Source: Algoriphagus halophilus
Lineage (GTDB): Bacteria; Bacteroidota; Bacteroidia; Cytophagales; Cyclobacteriaceae
Assembly (NCBI RefSeq): GCF_900129785.1
Contig: NZ_FSRC01000002.1
Coordinates: 930,001-994,000 of the forward strand
Length of the DNA: 64,000 bases
Direction of reading: 5' to 3'
Shown: positions 44,068-53,406 of the stretch, piece by piece
Position numbering within the stretch: the first letter of the stretch is position 1
Layout of the letters: every line of letters starts with the position of its first letter
Notes under the pieces: model-generated
Told to the model about the DNA's origin: nothing
What the model saw: only the letters and a program-made list of their open reading frames with translations
Database searches by the model: none
Made by a program: the position numbers and the translations under genes

Positions 44068-45747
44068 ATGAAAATTAATAATCGAATCCGAACTAAAGGT
44101 TTTCTGCTTATTCTAGGAGCAAGCACCTGTCTTGCTTTAGGTTTTACTTTAGGAAAAAGGGCTGGTGAAATCACTCCTGCAAGTATTGAGGAGGCTTCTA
44201 ATTTAATTGGACTCTCCTTCAACGTATCAGAAAAAGATAGCATGATTTCTAATTTGAAGAATCAGCTATCCAATTATGAATCCTTACGCAAAGTAGACCT
44301 GGATAATTCTGTGGCACCTGCCCTTGTATTTAATCCGCTTCCCAAGGGTTTCAGTCCAGATTTGACCCAAAAATCCTATGATTGGGGGCTTCCAGCATCT
44401 GTCGATTTACCTGAAAAGGAATCGGATATCGCCTATTTACCTGTTCATGAATTGGCAGTTTTAATAAAATCTAGAAAAATCAGTAGTGAACGCCTTACGA
44501 AGATTTATCTGAACAGAATCAAAACTTACTCAGATACACTTCAATGCTTGATCACTTTAATGGAGGAAACTGCTTTGGAGAAGGCTCGGGCAATGGATCA
44601 AGAAATTCAATCCGGAAACTATAGGGGCCCTCTTCATGGAATTCCTTATGGTATCAAGGATTTACTTGCTGTAAAAGGAAGCAAAACCACTTGGGGAGCC
44701 ATGCCTTATAAAGATCAGGTAATTGACCAAACTGCTACAGTTGTTCAAAAACTGAACGATGCCGGAGGGGTTTTGGTGGGTAAATTCACCTTAGGTGCCC
44801 TTGCAATGGGGGATGTTTGGTATGGAGGGAAGACTAAAAACCCTTGGAATTTGAATCAAGGATCCAGTGGTTCCTCGGCGGGATCTGCATCTGCTGTTAG
44901 TGCTGGTTTGGTACCTTTCGCAATAGGAACAGAGACTCTGGGTTCTATTGTTTCCCCTTCCACGAGAAATGGAGTTACTGGTTTAAGACCAACCTATGGA
45001 AGAGTCAGCAAAAATGGGGCGATGGCCTTGAGTTGGTCCATGGATAAAATTGGACCGATTTCTAGATCGGCATTGGATGACGGAATCGTACTTTCCATCA
45101 TCAATGGCGCCGATGATCAAGATTCCAGTACTATTCCTGCCTCATTTAATTACGATTCCAAAAAATCAATAAAGGACCTGAAAATCGGTTATTTCAAACC
45201 TTATTTTGAAGGCGACCGGGTAAGTCAAAACGATCTCAATGTATTGGAATTATTAAAAAAAGAAGGGCTGGAATTACATCCTTTGGAATTGAAAACCACC
45301 ATTGAGGCAGGTCCCATTGTCATGATGTTAATGGTGGAAGGGGCAGCTGCTTTTGATGAATTGACCCGATATGGATGGGATGATCAATTGGTTGCACAGC
45401 ATAAGGGAGCCTGGCCTAATTCCTTCCGTGCAGCAAGGTTTATTCCTGCAGTGGAATATGTTCAGTTGAGTCGCCAGAGAACGGTATTAATCGAGGAAAT
45501 GCATGAATTAATGAAAGACTATGATGTCATCATTACACCATCCTTTGCAGGGCCACAATTAAGAATTACGAATCTAACAGGGCATCCCGCACTTTGCCTA
45601 CCTAATGGATTCAATGATTCAGGAAGCCCAACTTCCATTACCTTATTAGCAAATTTGTTTGAAGAAGAGAAATTGGTCCAGTTAGGGGATTTTATACAGA
45701 ACCATTCGGATTGGCAGGCAAAAAGACCACCATTGTTTGACCAATAA
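44068..45747 (+). CDS. Amidase signature family hydrolase, membrane-anchored
   Basis: 559 residues. An N-terminal hydrophobic segment (FLLILGASTCLALGFTLG) should act as signal or anchor, with a short coiled coil after it. The amidase core begins near residue 130. The Ser-cisSer-Lys triad is visible: Lys in PYGIKDLLA, cis-Ser in GSSGSSAGSA, and the nucleophile Ser in ETLGSIVSPS. ITPSFAGPQ and TGHPALCLP close the core. Hydrolyses an amide bond of unknown substrate in the periplasm. Unrelated to GatA function because of the export segment. Confidence 0.88.
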   Translation: MKINNRIRTKGFLLILGASTCLALGFTLGKRAGEITPASIEEASNLIGLSFNVSEKDSMISNLKNQLSNYESLRKVDLDNSVAPALVFNPLPKGFSPDLTQKSYDWGLPASVDLPEKESDIAYLPVHELAVLIKSRKISSERLTKIYLNRIKTYSDTLQCLITLMEETALEKARAMDQEIQSGNYRGPLHGIPYGIKDLLAVKGSKTTWGAMPYKDQVIDQTATVVQKLNDAGGVLVGKFTLGALAMGDVWYGGKTKNPWNLNQGSSGSSAGSASAVSAGLVPFAIGTETLGSIVSPSTRNGVTGLRPTYGRVSKNGAMALSWSMDKIGPISRSALDDGIVLSIINGADDQDSSTIPASFNYDSKKSIKDLKIGYFKPYFEGDRVSQNDLNVLELLKKEGLELHPLELKTTIEAGPIVMMLMVEGAAAFDELTRYGWDDQLVAQHKGAWPNSFRAARFIPAVEYVQLSRQRTVLIEEMHELMKDYDVIITPSFAGPQLRITNLTGHPALCLPNGFNDSGSPTSITLLANLFEEEKLVQLGDFIQNHSDWQAKRPPLFDQ

Positions 45748-45761
45748 ATTTCCTTGAAAAA

Positions 45762-45802
45762 AGAAAGGCCTTTGAGATGTATATTCTCAAAAGCCTTTTT
45801 TT
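45762..45802. terminator. Bidirectional terminator between amidase and lipoprotein genes
   Basis: AAAGGC and TTTGAGA pair with TCTCAAA and GCCTTT across a short loop, with A-runs before and T-runs after, so it can serve the convergent genes on both strands. Confidence 0.8.
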
Positions 45803-46364
45803 ATTTGAACCTTAAAGCACCCATTATTTTGATATTATTGGGCTTTAGAAACCAGATTTTTTGGGTGGTTTCTATGGTATAATGATCAATTTTTTCGGTG
45901 GCTTTGGAAATATAGAATTCTGCGTTTGTGACAGAACTATAGAAAATATTTTCCTTGGCAATTTTTAAAGTTAATAAATGTACCTTATCGTCAATGATAC
46001 TTACCGTGATATTCTTTACCTCCCCTTTTGCATCGGGAAGTAAATTATGAATCAGGTATTCATTTTTTACTTCTGTATCATAGGCGGTGATCAAAGAAGG
46101 TTTGTTGATGTCTGATTCAAAAAAGACATCCAATTCTTCTCTCCATTCCTCCTCTGTTAATTTAACTTCTACCTGTGATTCTTCTCCGTTAATTCTTGAA
46201 ATTTTTGTTACATCGGCTGCTTCCAAGCCTTTGATTGCTTCTTCCATGTATCCTTTTAGGTCGAAATAAGGCAATACCTCTAAGGAATTGCCATTATTTC
46301 CCCCTCCACTACAGGCTGTTAAAAAGACAAATAGTAGTACAATAAAACTGATGTTGTATTTCAT
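45801..46364 (-). CDS. Hypothetical lipoprotein
   Basis: 187 residues; lipobox FLTAC (Cys18) followed by SGGGNNGNS, a flexible tether. The folded part (residues 30-187) mixes helices and strands without recognisable motifs. Its ATG overlaps the last base of gpmI, so it is probably co-transcribed with that gene. Function unknown. Confidence 0.75.
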   Translation of the reverse strand: MKYNISFIVLLFVFLTACSGGGNNGNSLEVLPYFDLKGYMEEAIKGLEAADVTKISRINGEESQVEVKLTEEEWREELDVFFESDINKPSLITAYDTEVKNEYLIHNLLPDAKGEVKNITVSIIDDKVHLLTLKIAKENIFYSSVTNAEFYISKATEKIDHYTIETTQKIWFLKPNNIKIMGALRFK

Positions 46365-47887
46365 TATGCTAATAAGATTTCTCCAGTCATATCTTTAGGA
46401 ATGTCAATTCCCATAAGCTTCAAAATGGTAGGCGCTAAATCACCTAGTTTTCCATCCTTAACCTGAATCTGATCTTTTCCGTCTACCATGATGAATGGGA
46501 CTAAATTAGTAGTGTGAGCTGTATTTGGTGTACCATCTTCATTGATCATCATATCGCTGTTTCCATGATCAGCAATGACAATAATGGTATACCCGTTATC
46601 CAAGGCAGTGGTGATTACACTTTCAGCACTTTTATCTACGGCCTCACAAGCTTTCACTGCTGCATCAAACACACCCGTATGACCCACCATATCGGCATTG
46701 GCAAAGTTTAAGCAAATAAAGTCTGCGCTTTTCTTGTTCAATTCGGGATTGATTTTGGCCGCAATTTCAAAGGCACTCATTTCAGGCTGAAGGTCGTAGG
46801 TGGCTACTTTTGGAGATGGGCAAAGCAATCTACTCTCCCCTTCAAAAACATCTTCTCTACCTCCAGAGAAGAAGAAAGTCACGTGTGGATATTTTTCAGT
46901 TTCCGCAATACGGATCTGTTTTTTTCCTGCCGCTTCCAATACTTCACCTAAGGTGTTGTTTAGATTGTCTTTTTCGAAAAGGACTTTGACACCTTTGAAG
47001 GTATTGTCATAATTAGTGAAGGTCACATAATCCAGATCGAGTTTTTTCATGTTGAAATCCTCAAAATCCTTTTGAGTCAAAACCTGTGTGATTTCTCTAC
47101 CTCTATCTGTTCTGAAATTAAAGCAAATTACCAAATCACCTGGAGCGATGTGAGCCAATGGTTTGCCGTCTGCTCCCACGTGGATAATTGGTCTAATAAA
47201 CTCGTCCGTTACATTGTTTTCATAAGACTTTTTAATAGAAGCTAAGATGTCTTTGGACTTTTCTCCTTCAGATTTGACCATGGCATCATAGGCGAGCTTG
47301 ACTCTTTCCCATCGGTTGTCACGATCCATGGCGTAGTATCTCCCAATAACACTTGCTATCTGTCCAGTAGAAGTGTTCAAGTGTTCTTGTAAATCAGTTA
47401 AAAATTTGATTCCACTTTTAGGATCTGTGTCTCTACCATCGGTAAAAGCATGGATGAATACATCTTCCATTCCGTTATACTTAGCCGCATCGCAAAGCCC
47501 TTTCAAGTGATCGATATGTGCATGCACTCCACCATCTGAAACTAGTCCAATAAAATGTGCTTTTTTCTTGGAAGCTTTGGCTTTTGCAAAAGCTTCGACT
47601 AATACAGGATGGGTGTTTAAATCCCCATTTTTTACTGCCTGATTGATTTTTACCAAGTCTTGGTACACTACTCTTCCTGCACCAATATTCATATGACCTA
47701 CTTCTGAATTACCCATTTGACCTTCGGGTAATCCTACTGCAAGGCCTGAAGCTTCAAGTTTTGCGTGCGGGTATTTCGTGTACAAGCCATCAACAAACGG
47801 CGTATTAGCTTTATCAATCGCAGATACGGATGCGTCGGTGGCGATACCCCAGCCATCCAAAATCATTAAAAGTACTTTCTTGTCCAT
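46364..47887 (-). CDS. gpmI: 2,3-bisphosphoglycerate-independent phosphoglycerate mutase
   Basis: 507 residues of the alkaline-phosphatase superfamily. ILDGWG at the N-terminus binds metal, GQMGNSEVGHMNIGAG carries the phospho-Ser nucleophile (about residue 61), and HAFTDGRDTDPKSG, DHGNSDMM and NTAHTTNLVPF complete the two-Mn site. Interconverts 3- and 2-phosphoglycerate in glycolysis. Full length. Confidence 0.96.
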   Translation of the reverse strand: MDKKVLLMILDGWGIATDASVSAIDKANTPFVDGLYTKYPHAKLEASGLAVGLPEGQMGNSEVGHMNIGAGRVVYQDLVKINQAVKNGDLNTHPVLVEAFAKAKASKKKAHFIGLVSDGGVHAHIDHLKGLCDAAKYNGMEDVFIHAFTDGRDTDPKSGIKFLTDLQEHLNTSTGQIASVIGRYYAMDRDNRWERVKLAYDAMVKSEGEKSKDILASIKKSYENNVTDEFIRPIIHVGADGKPLAHIAPGDLVICFNFRTDRGREITQVLTQKDFEDFNMKKLDLDYVTFTNYDNTFKGVKVLFEKDNLNNTLGEVLEAAGKKQIRIAETEKYPHVTFFFSGGREDVFEGESRLLCPSPKVATYDLQPEMSAFEIAAKINPELNKKSADFICLNFANADMVGHTGVFDAAVKACEAVDKSAESVITTALDNGYTIIVIADHGNSDMMINEDGTPNTAHTTNLVPFIMVDGKDQIQVKDGKLGDLAPTILKLMGIDIPKDMTGEILLA

Positions 47888-48022
47888 GGAGCAAATATAT
47901 TAATTTTCGACCCAATCCCGACTCTTTAACTTTTACTGACAGGATTTGTCTATTCATTTTTAATAACCAGTAACTCTGCCAAAAAATTCTACTTTTGGCT
48001 TAGTATTTGCCAAGATAGGTCG

Positions 48023-48418
48023 ATGGCCATATTGAACCTATTCTTTTCATTACTATTCATTTTTCATACTGCTTCATTTGAAGTGGAGGAGGATTTGTCT
48101 ATTGACCCAGTGATTACGGCCATTAGTACCAATTCCAGTGGCGAGCTTGCCAAGTATTTTGAATCCAGTATCTCTCTGAATGTCAATGGGCAGCAAGGGA
48201 GTTATTCCAGAAATCAAGCTGAAATAGTTATTCGGGATTTTTTTAAAAAGAACCCTTCTAAAGGCTTCACCATCGTCTATAGTAGCGAGACAAATCCAAG
48301 TTTAAGCTCCTTTATTGGAGATTATTTAAGTGGTGAGGGAACTTTCAAAGTTTTTATCAAGGTTTCTCAGCAGGACTCAAATTTGAAAATTTATAGCCTG
48401 GAGTTTGTAAAAGGTTAA
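48023..48418 (+). CDS. DUF4783 family exported protein
   Basis: 131 residues with a signal peptide (LLFIFHTASFE). GNSSGELAKYF-like and LNVNGQQGSYSRNQAEIVIRDFF segments and the FVKG ending match the small NTF2-like DUF4783 family of Bacteroidota. Biochemical role unknown. It precedes nadC by 55 nt. Confidence 0.8.
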   Translation: MAILNLFFSLLFIFHTASFEVEEDLSIDPVITAISTNSSGELAKYFESSISLNVNGQQGSYSRNQAEIVIRDFFKKNPSKGFTIVYSSETNPSLSSFIGDYLSGEGTFKVFIKVSQQDSNLKIYSLEFVKG

Positions 48419-48473
48419 TTCATTTTCAAAAAAAATTTCACTTCCAGCTTTTCAAATTGCCTATTTTTGGAAC

Positions 48474-49331
48474 ATGAAACCAGCCTACCTGACGGAATCG
48501 GCCGTCCAAGCATTTATTAAATCTGCATTTCAAGAGGATATAGGACCTGGAGATTATTCCTCTTTGGCCTCCATTCCGAAAGGAAAACAAGGAAAAGCTC
48601 AACTGCTGATCAAAGGCGAAGGAATTATCGCTGGAATAGAACTTGCCGAGAAAATCTTCAAAATGTATGACCCATCTCTGAAGGTAGAATTGCTGATTAA
48701 AGATGGAGATCCGGTGCAATATGGAGACATTGGCTTGACTGTTCAAGGCTCTTCCGCTTCCATATTATCCTCGGAGAGGTTGGTGCTAAACTGCATGCAG
48801 CGCATGTCTGGAATCGCGACAATCACCCATCGACTCACCGAGAAAATCCTACATACCAAAGCCCGGTTGATGGATACCAGGAAGACCACTCCAAATTTCA
48901 GGCTAATGGAAAAATGGGCCGTGCATATTGGTGGAGGAGTGAATCATCGCTTTGCCTTATATGATATGGTGATGCTTAAAGATAATCATGTGGATTTTGC
49001 AGGGGGAATTAAACCGGCGATTACCCAGACCAAAGCGTATTTGAAAGAGCATGATCTGGATTTAAAAATTGAGGTGGAAACCAGAAATTTGGGAGAAGTA
49101 GCTGAAGTGATCGAAGTGGGTGGAGTGGATTTCATTATGCTCGACAATATGGACTATGAAACCATGAGAAAAGCTGTTGCTATGATTGGAGATCAATTCA
49201 AAACAGAAGCTTCAGGAGGAATTACGGAGGATACCTTGGTGCCAGTTGCCGAATGTGGGGTGGATTTTATCTCGATGGGAGCACTGACTCATTCCGTTCA
49301 AAGTATGGATATCAGTTTAAAAGCATTTTAA
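48474..49331 (+). CDS. nadC: Nicotinate-nucleotide pyrophosphorylase (carboxylating)
   Basis: 285 residues. N-terminal EDIGPGDYSS, then MSGIATITHRL, DTRKTTPNFRLMEKWAVHIGGG (quinolinate and PRPP binding) and ETRNLGEVAEVIEVGGVDFIMLDN. Converts quinolinate and PRPP to nicotinate mononucleotide in NAD synthesis. Standard length, confident. Confidence 0.96.
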   Translation: MKPAYLTESAVQAFIKSAFQEDIGPGDYSSLASIPKGKQGKAQLLIKGEGIIAGIELAEKIFKMYDPSLKVELLIKDGDPVQYGDIGLTVQGSSASILSSERLVLNCMQRMSGIATITHRLTEKILHTKARLMDTRKTTPNFRLMEKWAVHIGGGVNHRFALYDMVMLKDNHVDFAGGIKPAITQTKAYLKEHDLDLKIEVETRNLGEVAEVIEVGGVDFIMLDNMDYETMRKAVAMIGDQFKTEASGGITEDTLVPVAECGVDFISMGALTHSVQSMDISLKAF

Positions 49332-49389
49332 TCAGATTTTCAAGTTTGGCTTCATTTCTGCCCTATTCAATTGAACATTTAAAGCAATC

Positions 49390-49794
49390 ATGAAAAACAT
49401 ATTATACTTAATTCCTTTTTTTATACTAGCAGCTTGTAGCTCCAAATCGTTTCCTGATTCCAAGTGGGAGGATAAGCAGTGGACCTTGGTAGAAATGACT
49501 GGAGTTCCGGTACAGATTTCTGGAACTAACCAAGATGCGCATTTGATTTTTGATGCGGAGAGAAGTGAGATTTCGGGATCCGGTGGATGTAATCGAATTT
49601 TTGGTCCTTATGAAATTGACAAAAAGAATACGTTGGAATTTGGAAATATTGGAGCCACCATGATGGCTTGTCAAAATTCGGCTTTTGAAAATAAGTTTTT
49701 AGAAACCTTGAAATCAGTTCGCTACTACCAACAAACCGGAGGGCAATTATTGCTAAAGAATGGCGAAAAACGTGTGATTTTAAAGTTTCAATAA
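49390..49794 (+). CDS. META domain lipoprotein (HslJ-like)
   Basis: 134 residues; lipobox ILAAC followed by SSKSF. WTLVEMTGVPV, FDAERSEISGSGGCNRIFGPYEI and a TMMACQN stretch are the META-domain signatures, including the conserved Cys pair. Envelope location; HslJ relatives are linked to stress responses. Convergent with corA. Confidence 0.88.
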   Translation: MKNILYLIPFFILAACSSKSFPDSKWEDKQWTLVEMTGVPVQISGTNQDAHLIFDAERSEISGSGGCNRIFGPYEIDKKNTLEFGNIGATMMACQNSAFENKFLETLKSVRYYQQTGGQLLLKNGEKRVILKFQ

Positions 49795-49795
49795 G

Positions 49796-50905
49796 TTAGA
49801 GCCATTTCTTCCATCGGAAGAAAAACAACATGCCGATCACGGCCAATCCCATTCCTCCAATCACAAAGAAATAACCATATTTCCAGTGTAACTCGGGCAT
49901 ATTGTCAAAATTCATCCCATAGACTCCCGCCACAAAACTTAATGGGATAAAAATAGTGGAGATGATCGTGAGGACTTTCATGACATTGTTCATCCGGTTG
50001 GAGAGGCTGTTCATATACAAGTCCAGTACTCCAGAAGACATGTCTCGAAAGACTTCCATGGTTTCAATGACTTGTATGGTGTTTTCATACAAATCCCGAA
50101 TAAAAGGACGGACTTCTGGGGAGATTTTATGCTCAGCATATTTACCAAAGGAACCAATCACTTCACGCAGGGGATAAACAGACCTTCTCAAATCCATCAT
50201 TTCTCTTCTTTGTAAGTAAAGTGAATTGAGTGTATCTGTGTCAGGATCGATCATCGCTTGGGATTCAAGATTTTCGATTCGCTCCCCTACATTTTCCATC
50301 ACGATGAAGTAATTATCAATTACTGCATCTAGCAAGGCATACAACAAGTAATCTGATCCACGCTGTCTGATGGCTCGTTTGGGATCTTGCAAGCGATCTC
50401 TAACAAATTGAAAAACATCACCTTTTTTCTCCTGAAAAGTCAGCAATACATTTTCACGTAGCACAAAGCTTACCTGCTCATCTACGATAGGTGATTCTGG
50501 ACTTGGGCATTGGATCATCTTTAAGGTAGAAAAGATATAATCTTCAAAAAGCTCCATTTTGGGACGCTGATCTACACTTAGAATATCTTCCAAAGTCAGT
50601 TTATGGATCCCGAAATGATTCCCTATTTTTTCAAGCAATTCCACATCATGCAACCCTATAATATCGATCCAGATTACCTTTTTCTGAAGTTTTAAATGAG
50701 TATCAAGCTGATCGAGTTTGATGTTTTCCTCATAGAATTCATTCTCATCATAGGTAATTAAATTGATGAATACTTCCTCTTGTTTCTTGTCTCCAGTAAA
50801 TACCAATGAGCCTGGAGGCAACCCGATTTTATGACTAGGTCTTTTCTTCTTTTTGGGTTTAAAAAGCTTTTGAACGGATTTAAGATTTGGAGCTTTAGGA
50901 CTCAT
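49796..50905 (-). CDS. corA: Magnesium/cobalt transporter CorA
   Basis: 369 residues. Large cytoplasmic funnel domain (DIIGLHDVELLEKIGNHFGIHKLTLEDILS), a long stalk helix and two C-terminal membrane helices with YGMNFDNMP between them, the CorA GMN selectivity motif. KKWL basic tail. Forms a pentamer in the inner membrane. Immediately after queG (5 nt). Confidence 0.94.
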   Translation of the reverse strand: MSPKAPNLKSVQKLFKPKKKKRPSHKIGLPPGSLVFTGDKKQEEVFINLITYDENEFYEENIKLDQLDTHLKLQKKVIWIDIIGLHDVELLEKIGNHFGIHKLTLEDILSVDQRPKMELFEDYIFSTLKMIQCPSPESPIVDEQVSFVLRENVLLTFQEKKGDVFQFVRDRLQDPKRAIRQRGSDYLLYALLDAVIDNYFIVMENVGERIENLESQAMIDPDTDTLNSLYLQRREMMDLRRSVYPLREVIGSFGKYAEHKISPEVRPFIRDLYENTIQVIETMEVFRDMSSGVLDLYMNSLSNRMNNVMKVLTIISTIFIPLSFVAGVYGMNFDNMPELHWKYGYFFVIGGMGLAVIGMLFFFRWKKWL

Positions 50906-50910
50906 AAGTA

Positions 50911-51849
50911 CTATTCTTTTGACCGAAGAAATTCGACATTTCTTTTTAGTCCAGCAAATTTGGTGCGCTTTACCGCAGATTTTTTAAAGACTTTTCTAAA
51001 TGTTTCGTCGGTAAGTTCCAACCAATCTTGATTTGTAAATCCTTCCAAATCTGGATGAGGTTTGAATTTGGATTCTTGATGGGGTTTGGAAAACCGATTC
51101 CAAGGGCATACATCCTGGCAGATATCACAACCAAAAGCCCAGTTGTCCATTTTTCCCTTAAACTCATTGGGAATAGCATCTTTTAGCTCGATGGTCAAAT
51201 AGGAAATGCATCGTGATCCATCTACTACACTGGGCTGAACAATGGCATCAGTAGGGCAAGCATCTATACAGGCAGTGCAAGTTCCGCAGTAATCCTTGGT
51301 GAGCGGGGTGTCCGGGGTAACCTCCAGATCGATAATCAATTCGGCCAAGAAGAAAAAGCTTCCTTGTTTTTTGTTCAGCAAAAGGCTGTTTTTACCGATC
51401 CAACCCAAGCCTGCTTTTTGTGCCCATTGACGTTCCATGACGGGCGCCGAATCCACAAATGCCCGTCCCTCGATTTCTCCTATTTCATTCCGGAGGATTT
51501 CCAGGAAGTCTTTGAGTTTGTCTTTGATTACAAAATGATAATCCTCTCCATACGCATATTTTGCGAGTTTAATGGATTCTGGAGACTCGGGAAGTGAGGT
51601 TTCAGGATAGTAATTATAAACAAGTGAAACTACTGTTTTAGCACCCTCTACCAGTTTGGTTGGATCCAGTCGCTTGTCAAAGTGATTAGCCAAATAGCCC
51701 ATTTCACCTTGGTAATTCCGGCTCAGCCACTCTTCCAATCTAGGAGCCTCCTCTTCTAAAAAACCAGCTTTTGCTATCCCACAAAAGTCAAAGCCGAGCC
51801 GATTGGCGATGGATTTGATCAGGGAAGCATGTTTCTCGGCAGGAGTCAT
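50911..51849 (-). CDS. queG: Epoxyqueuosine reductase QueG
   Basis: 312 residues. N-terminal cobalamin-binding reductive domain ([37 protein letters not shown]) followed by two [4Fe-4S] sites, [16 protein letters not shown] and [11 protein letters not shown]. Uses cobalamin for the last step of queuosine synthesis in tRNA, so it is another B12 user in this window. Length is typical for the form without the C-terminal HEAT repeats. Confidence 0.95.
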   Translation of the reverse strand: MTPAEKHASLIKSIANRLGFDFCGIAKAGFLEEEAPRLEEWLSRNYQGEMGYLANHFDKRLDPTKLVEGAKTVVSLVYNYYPETSLPESPESIKLAKYAYGEDYHFVIKDKLKDFLEILRNEIGEIEGRAFVDSAPVMERQWAQKAGLGWIGKNSLLLNKKQGSFFFLAELIIDLEVTPDTPLTKDYCGTCTACIDACPTDAIVQPSVVDGSRCISYLTIELKDAIPNEFKGKMDNWAFGCDICQDVCPWNRFSKPHQESKFKPHPDLEGFTNQDWLELTDETFRKVFKKSAVKRTKFAGLKRNVEFLRSKE

Positions 51850-51886
51850 GGGGTAAAGATAAGAGAGTTAATTTTTTTCAATCAAA

Positions 51887-52111
51887 CTAACCCTTCAATA
51901 AATCTGGCCTATCCTGATACCATTGCTCTTCGAAAGTTTCATTGATTTCTACGGGAGCTGCCAAGACAGCCCAAAACATCCAGAGTATTAAAGCTGGACC
52001 AGAAATAAATAGTAACCAGATCAGAGGTAAGGCTACTTCTAACTGGATCAAGGTGACGAAAACTATCAAAATCCCCGTCACAATTCCTACTACTTGCAAA
52101 TAGTTTTTCAT
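51887..52111 (-). CDS. Small hypothetical membrane protein
   Basis: 74 residues with two hydrophobic helices (VVGIVTGILIVFVTLI and LPLIWLLFISGPALILWMFWAVL) and an acidic C-terminal tail. No family recognised. Confidence 0.6.
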   Translation of the reverse strand: MKNYLQVVGIVTGILIVFVTLIQLEVALPLIWLLFISGPALILWMFWAVLAAPVEINETFEEQWYQDRPDLLKG

Positions 52112-52300
52112 CTTTTTTAGGTTTTTATTCTATTTATTAAACTACCATACCATTCTGTTTGTTACTTCTACTGTCGGAAAGAATAAAATTCCACTAAATT
52201 GAAATTCAAGGCTTTCCGGCTTAGTTAATTTTGACAAGAGTTTCGTTGTTTTTTTAAACTTAAAGTCTTGTTTCTTGAATCTTGATACATTAGTCTAATT

Positions 52301-53401
52301 ATGAAAGGATTCCGATTTACGAAATTTGTTCCCTCACAGGATCCGGAGAAGAACACCTTCGATAACCTGCTGAATATATTTTTGCAACTGGTTACCATGA
52401 CGGGTGGAGATGTAGCTGAAGCGTTGAGTTGGTTGACCAACTTGGATAATCGATATCAACTGACCAATCCCAATTATGGAATCGGTGACTTCATAGACGA
52501 TCTGAAAAGCAAAGGATACCTGACTGAGGAAAATCAAAAAGGAGAAATTAAAATTACCGGAAAAGCAGAGCAAACCATCCGAAAGTCTGCCTTGGAAGAA
52601 ATATTCGGTAAACTCAAGCGAGGAAAATCCGGGCAACATAAAACCACTCACTCTGGACAAGGTGAAGAACGTGGCACTGATCGGCGAGCTTATGAATTCG
52701 GAGATAATTTGGATCAGATTGCCTTGACCGATTCATTGAGAAATGCACAGGCCAATCACGGATTTGGAGGAGATTATCTGCTTACAGAAGATGATTTGGA
52801 AGTGGTAGAAAACGAATACCGTTCTCAAACTTCGACCGTGTTGATGATTGATATTTCCCATTCCATGATTTTATATGGAGAAGACCGAATCACTCCTGCC
52901 AAAAAAGTCGCCATGGCATTGGCCGAATTGATCAAAACCCGTTATCCAAAAGACACTTTGGATATCATCGTCTTTGGAAATGATGCCTGGCAAATAGAAA
53001 TCAAGGATTTGCCTTATCTACAAGTGGGCCCTTACCATACCAATACCGTTGCAGGGTTGGAGCTAGCCATGGACCTCTTGCGAAGAAGAAAAAACCCTAA
53101 CAAGCAGATTTTCATGATTACCGATGGGAAGCCTACCTGTTTAAAAGTGGGGATTAAATACTATAAAAACGCTTTTGGGATAGACAGTAAGATTCTTAGT
53201 GAGACGCTGAAATTGGCTGCTCAATGCAGGAAACTAAAAATCCCAGTAACCACCTTTATGATTGCTTCTGATCCATATCTGAAGGAATTTGTCAAAGAAT
53301 TTACCAAAGTAAACAACGGGAATGCCTATTACAGCAGTCTGAAAGGACTGGGCGACCTGATTTTTGAAGATTATAGAAGAAACCGAACCAAACGCTTTTA
53401 A
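52301..53401 (+). CDS. VWA domain protein (CoxE/chelatase-D-like) paired with an AAA+ ATPase
   Basis: 366 residues. The C-terminal half (about 175-365) is a von Willebrand factor A domain with an intact MIDAS: DISHSM (DxSxS), a Thr in NTVAG, and the Asp in TDGKPT. The N-terminal half is helical with a charged linker (residues 100-140). Such proteins work with a MoxR- or chelatase-type ATPase; here the partner starts 5 nt downstream. Cytoplasmic; the target of the pair is unknown. Confidence 0.88.
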   Translation: MKGFRFTKFVPSQDPEKNTFDNLLNIFLQLVTMTGGDVAEALSWLTNLDNRYQLTNPNYGIGDFIDDLKSKGYLTEENQKGEIKITGKAEQTIRKSALEEIFGKLKRGKSGQHKTTHSGQGEERGTDRRAYEFGDNLDQIALTDSLRNAQANHGFGGDYLLTEDDLEVVENEYRSQTSTVLMIDISHSMILYGEDRITPAKKVAMALAELIKTRYPKDTLDIIVFGNDAWQIEIKDLPYLQVGPYHTNTVAGLELAMDLLRRRKNPNKQIFMITDGKPTCLKVGIKYYKNAFGIDSKILSETLKLAAQCRKLKIPVTTFMIASDPYLKEFVKEFTKVNNGNAYYSSLKGLGDLIFEDYRRNRTKRF

Positions 53402-53406
53402 TCACC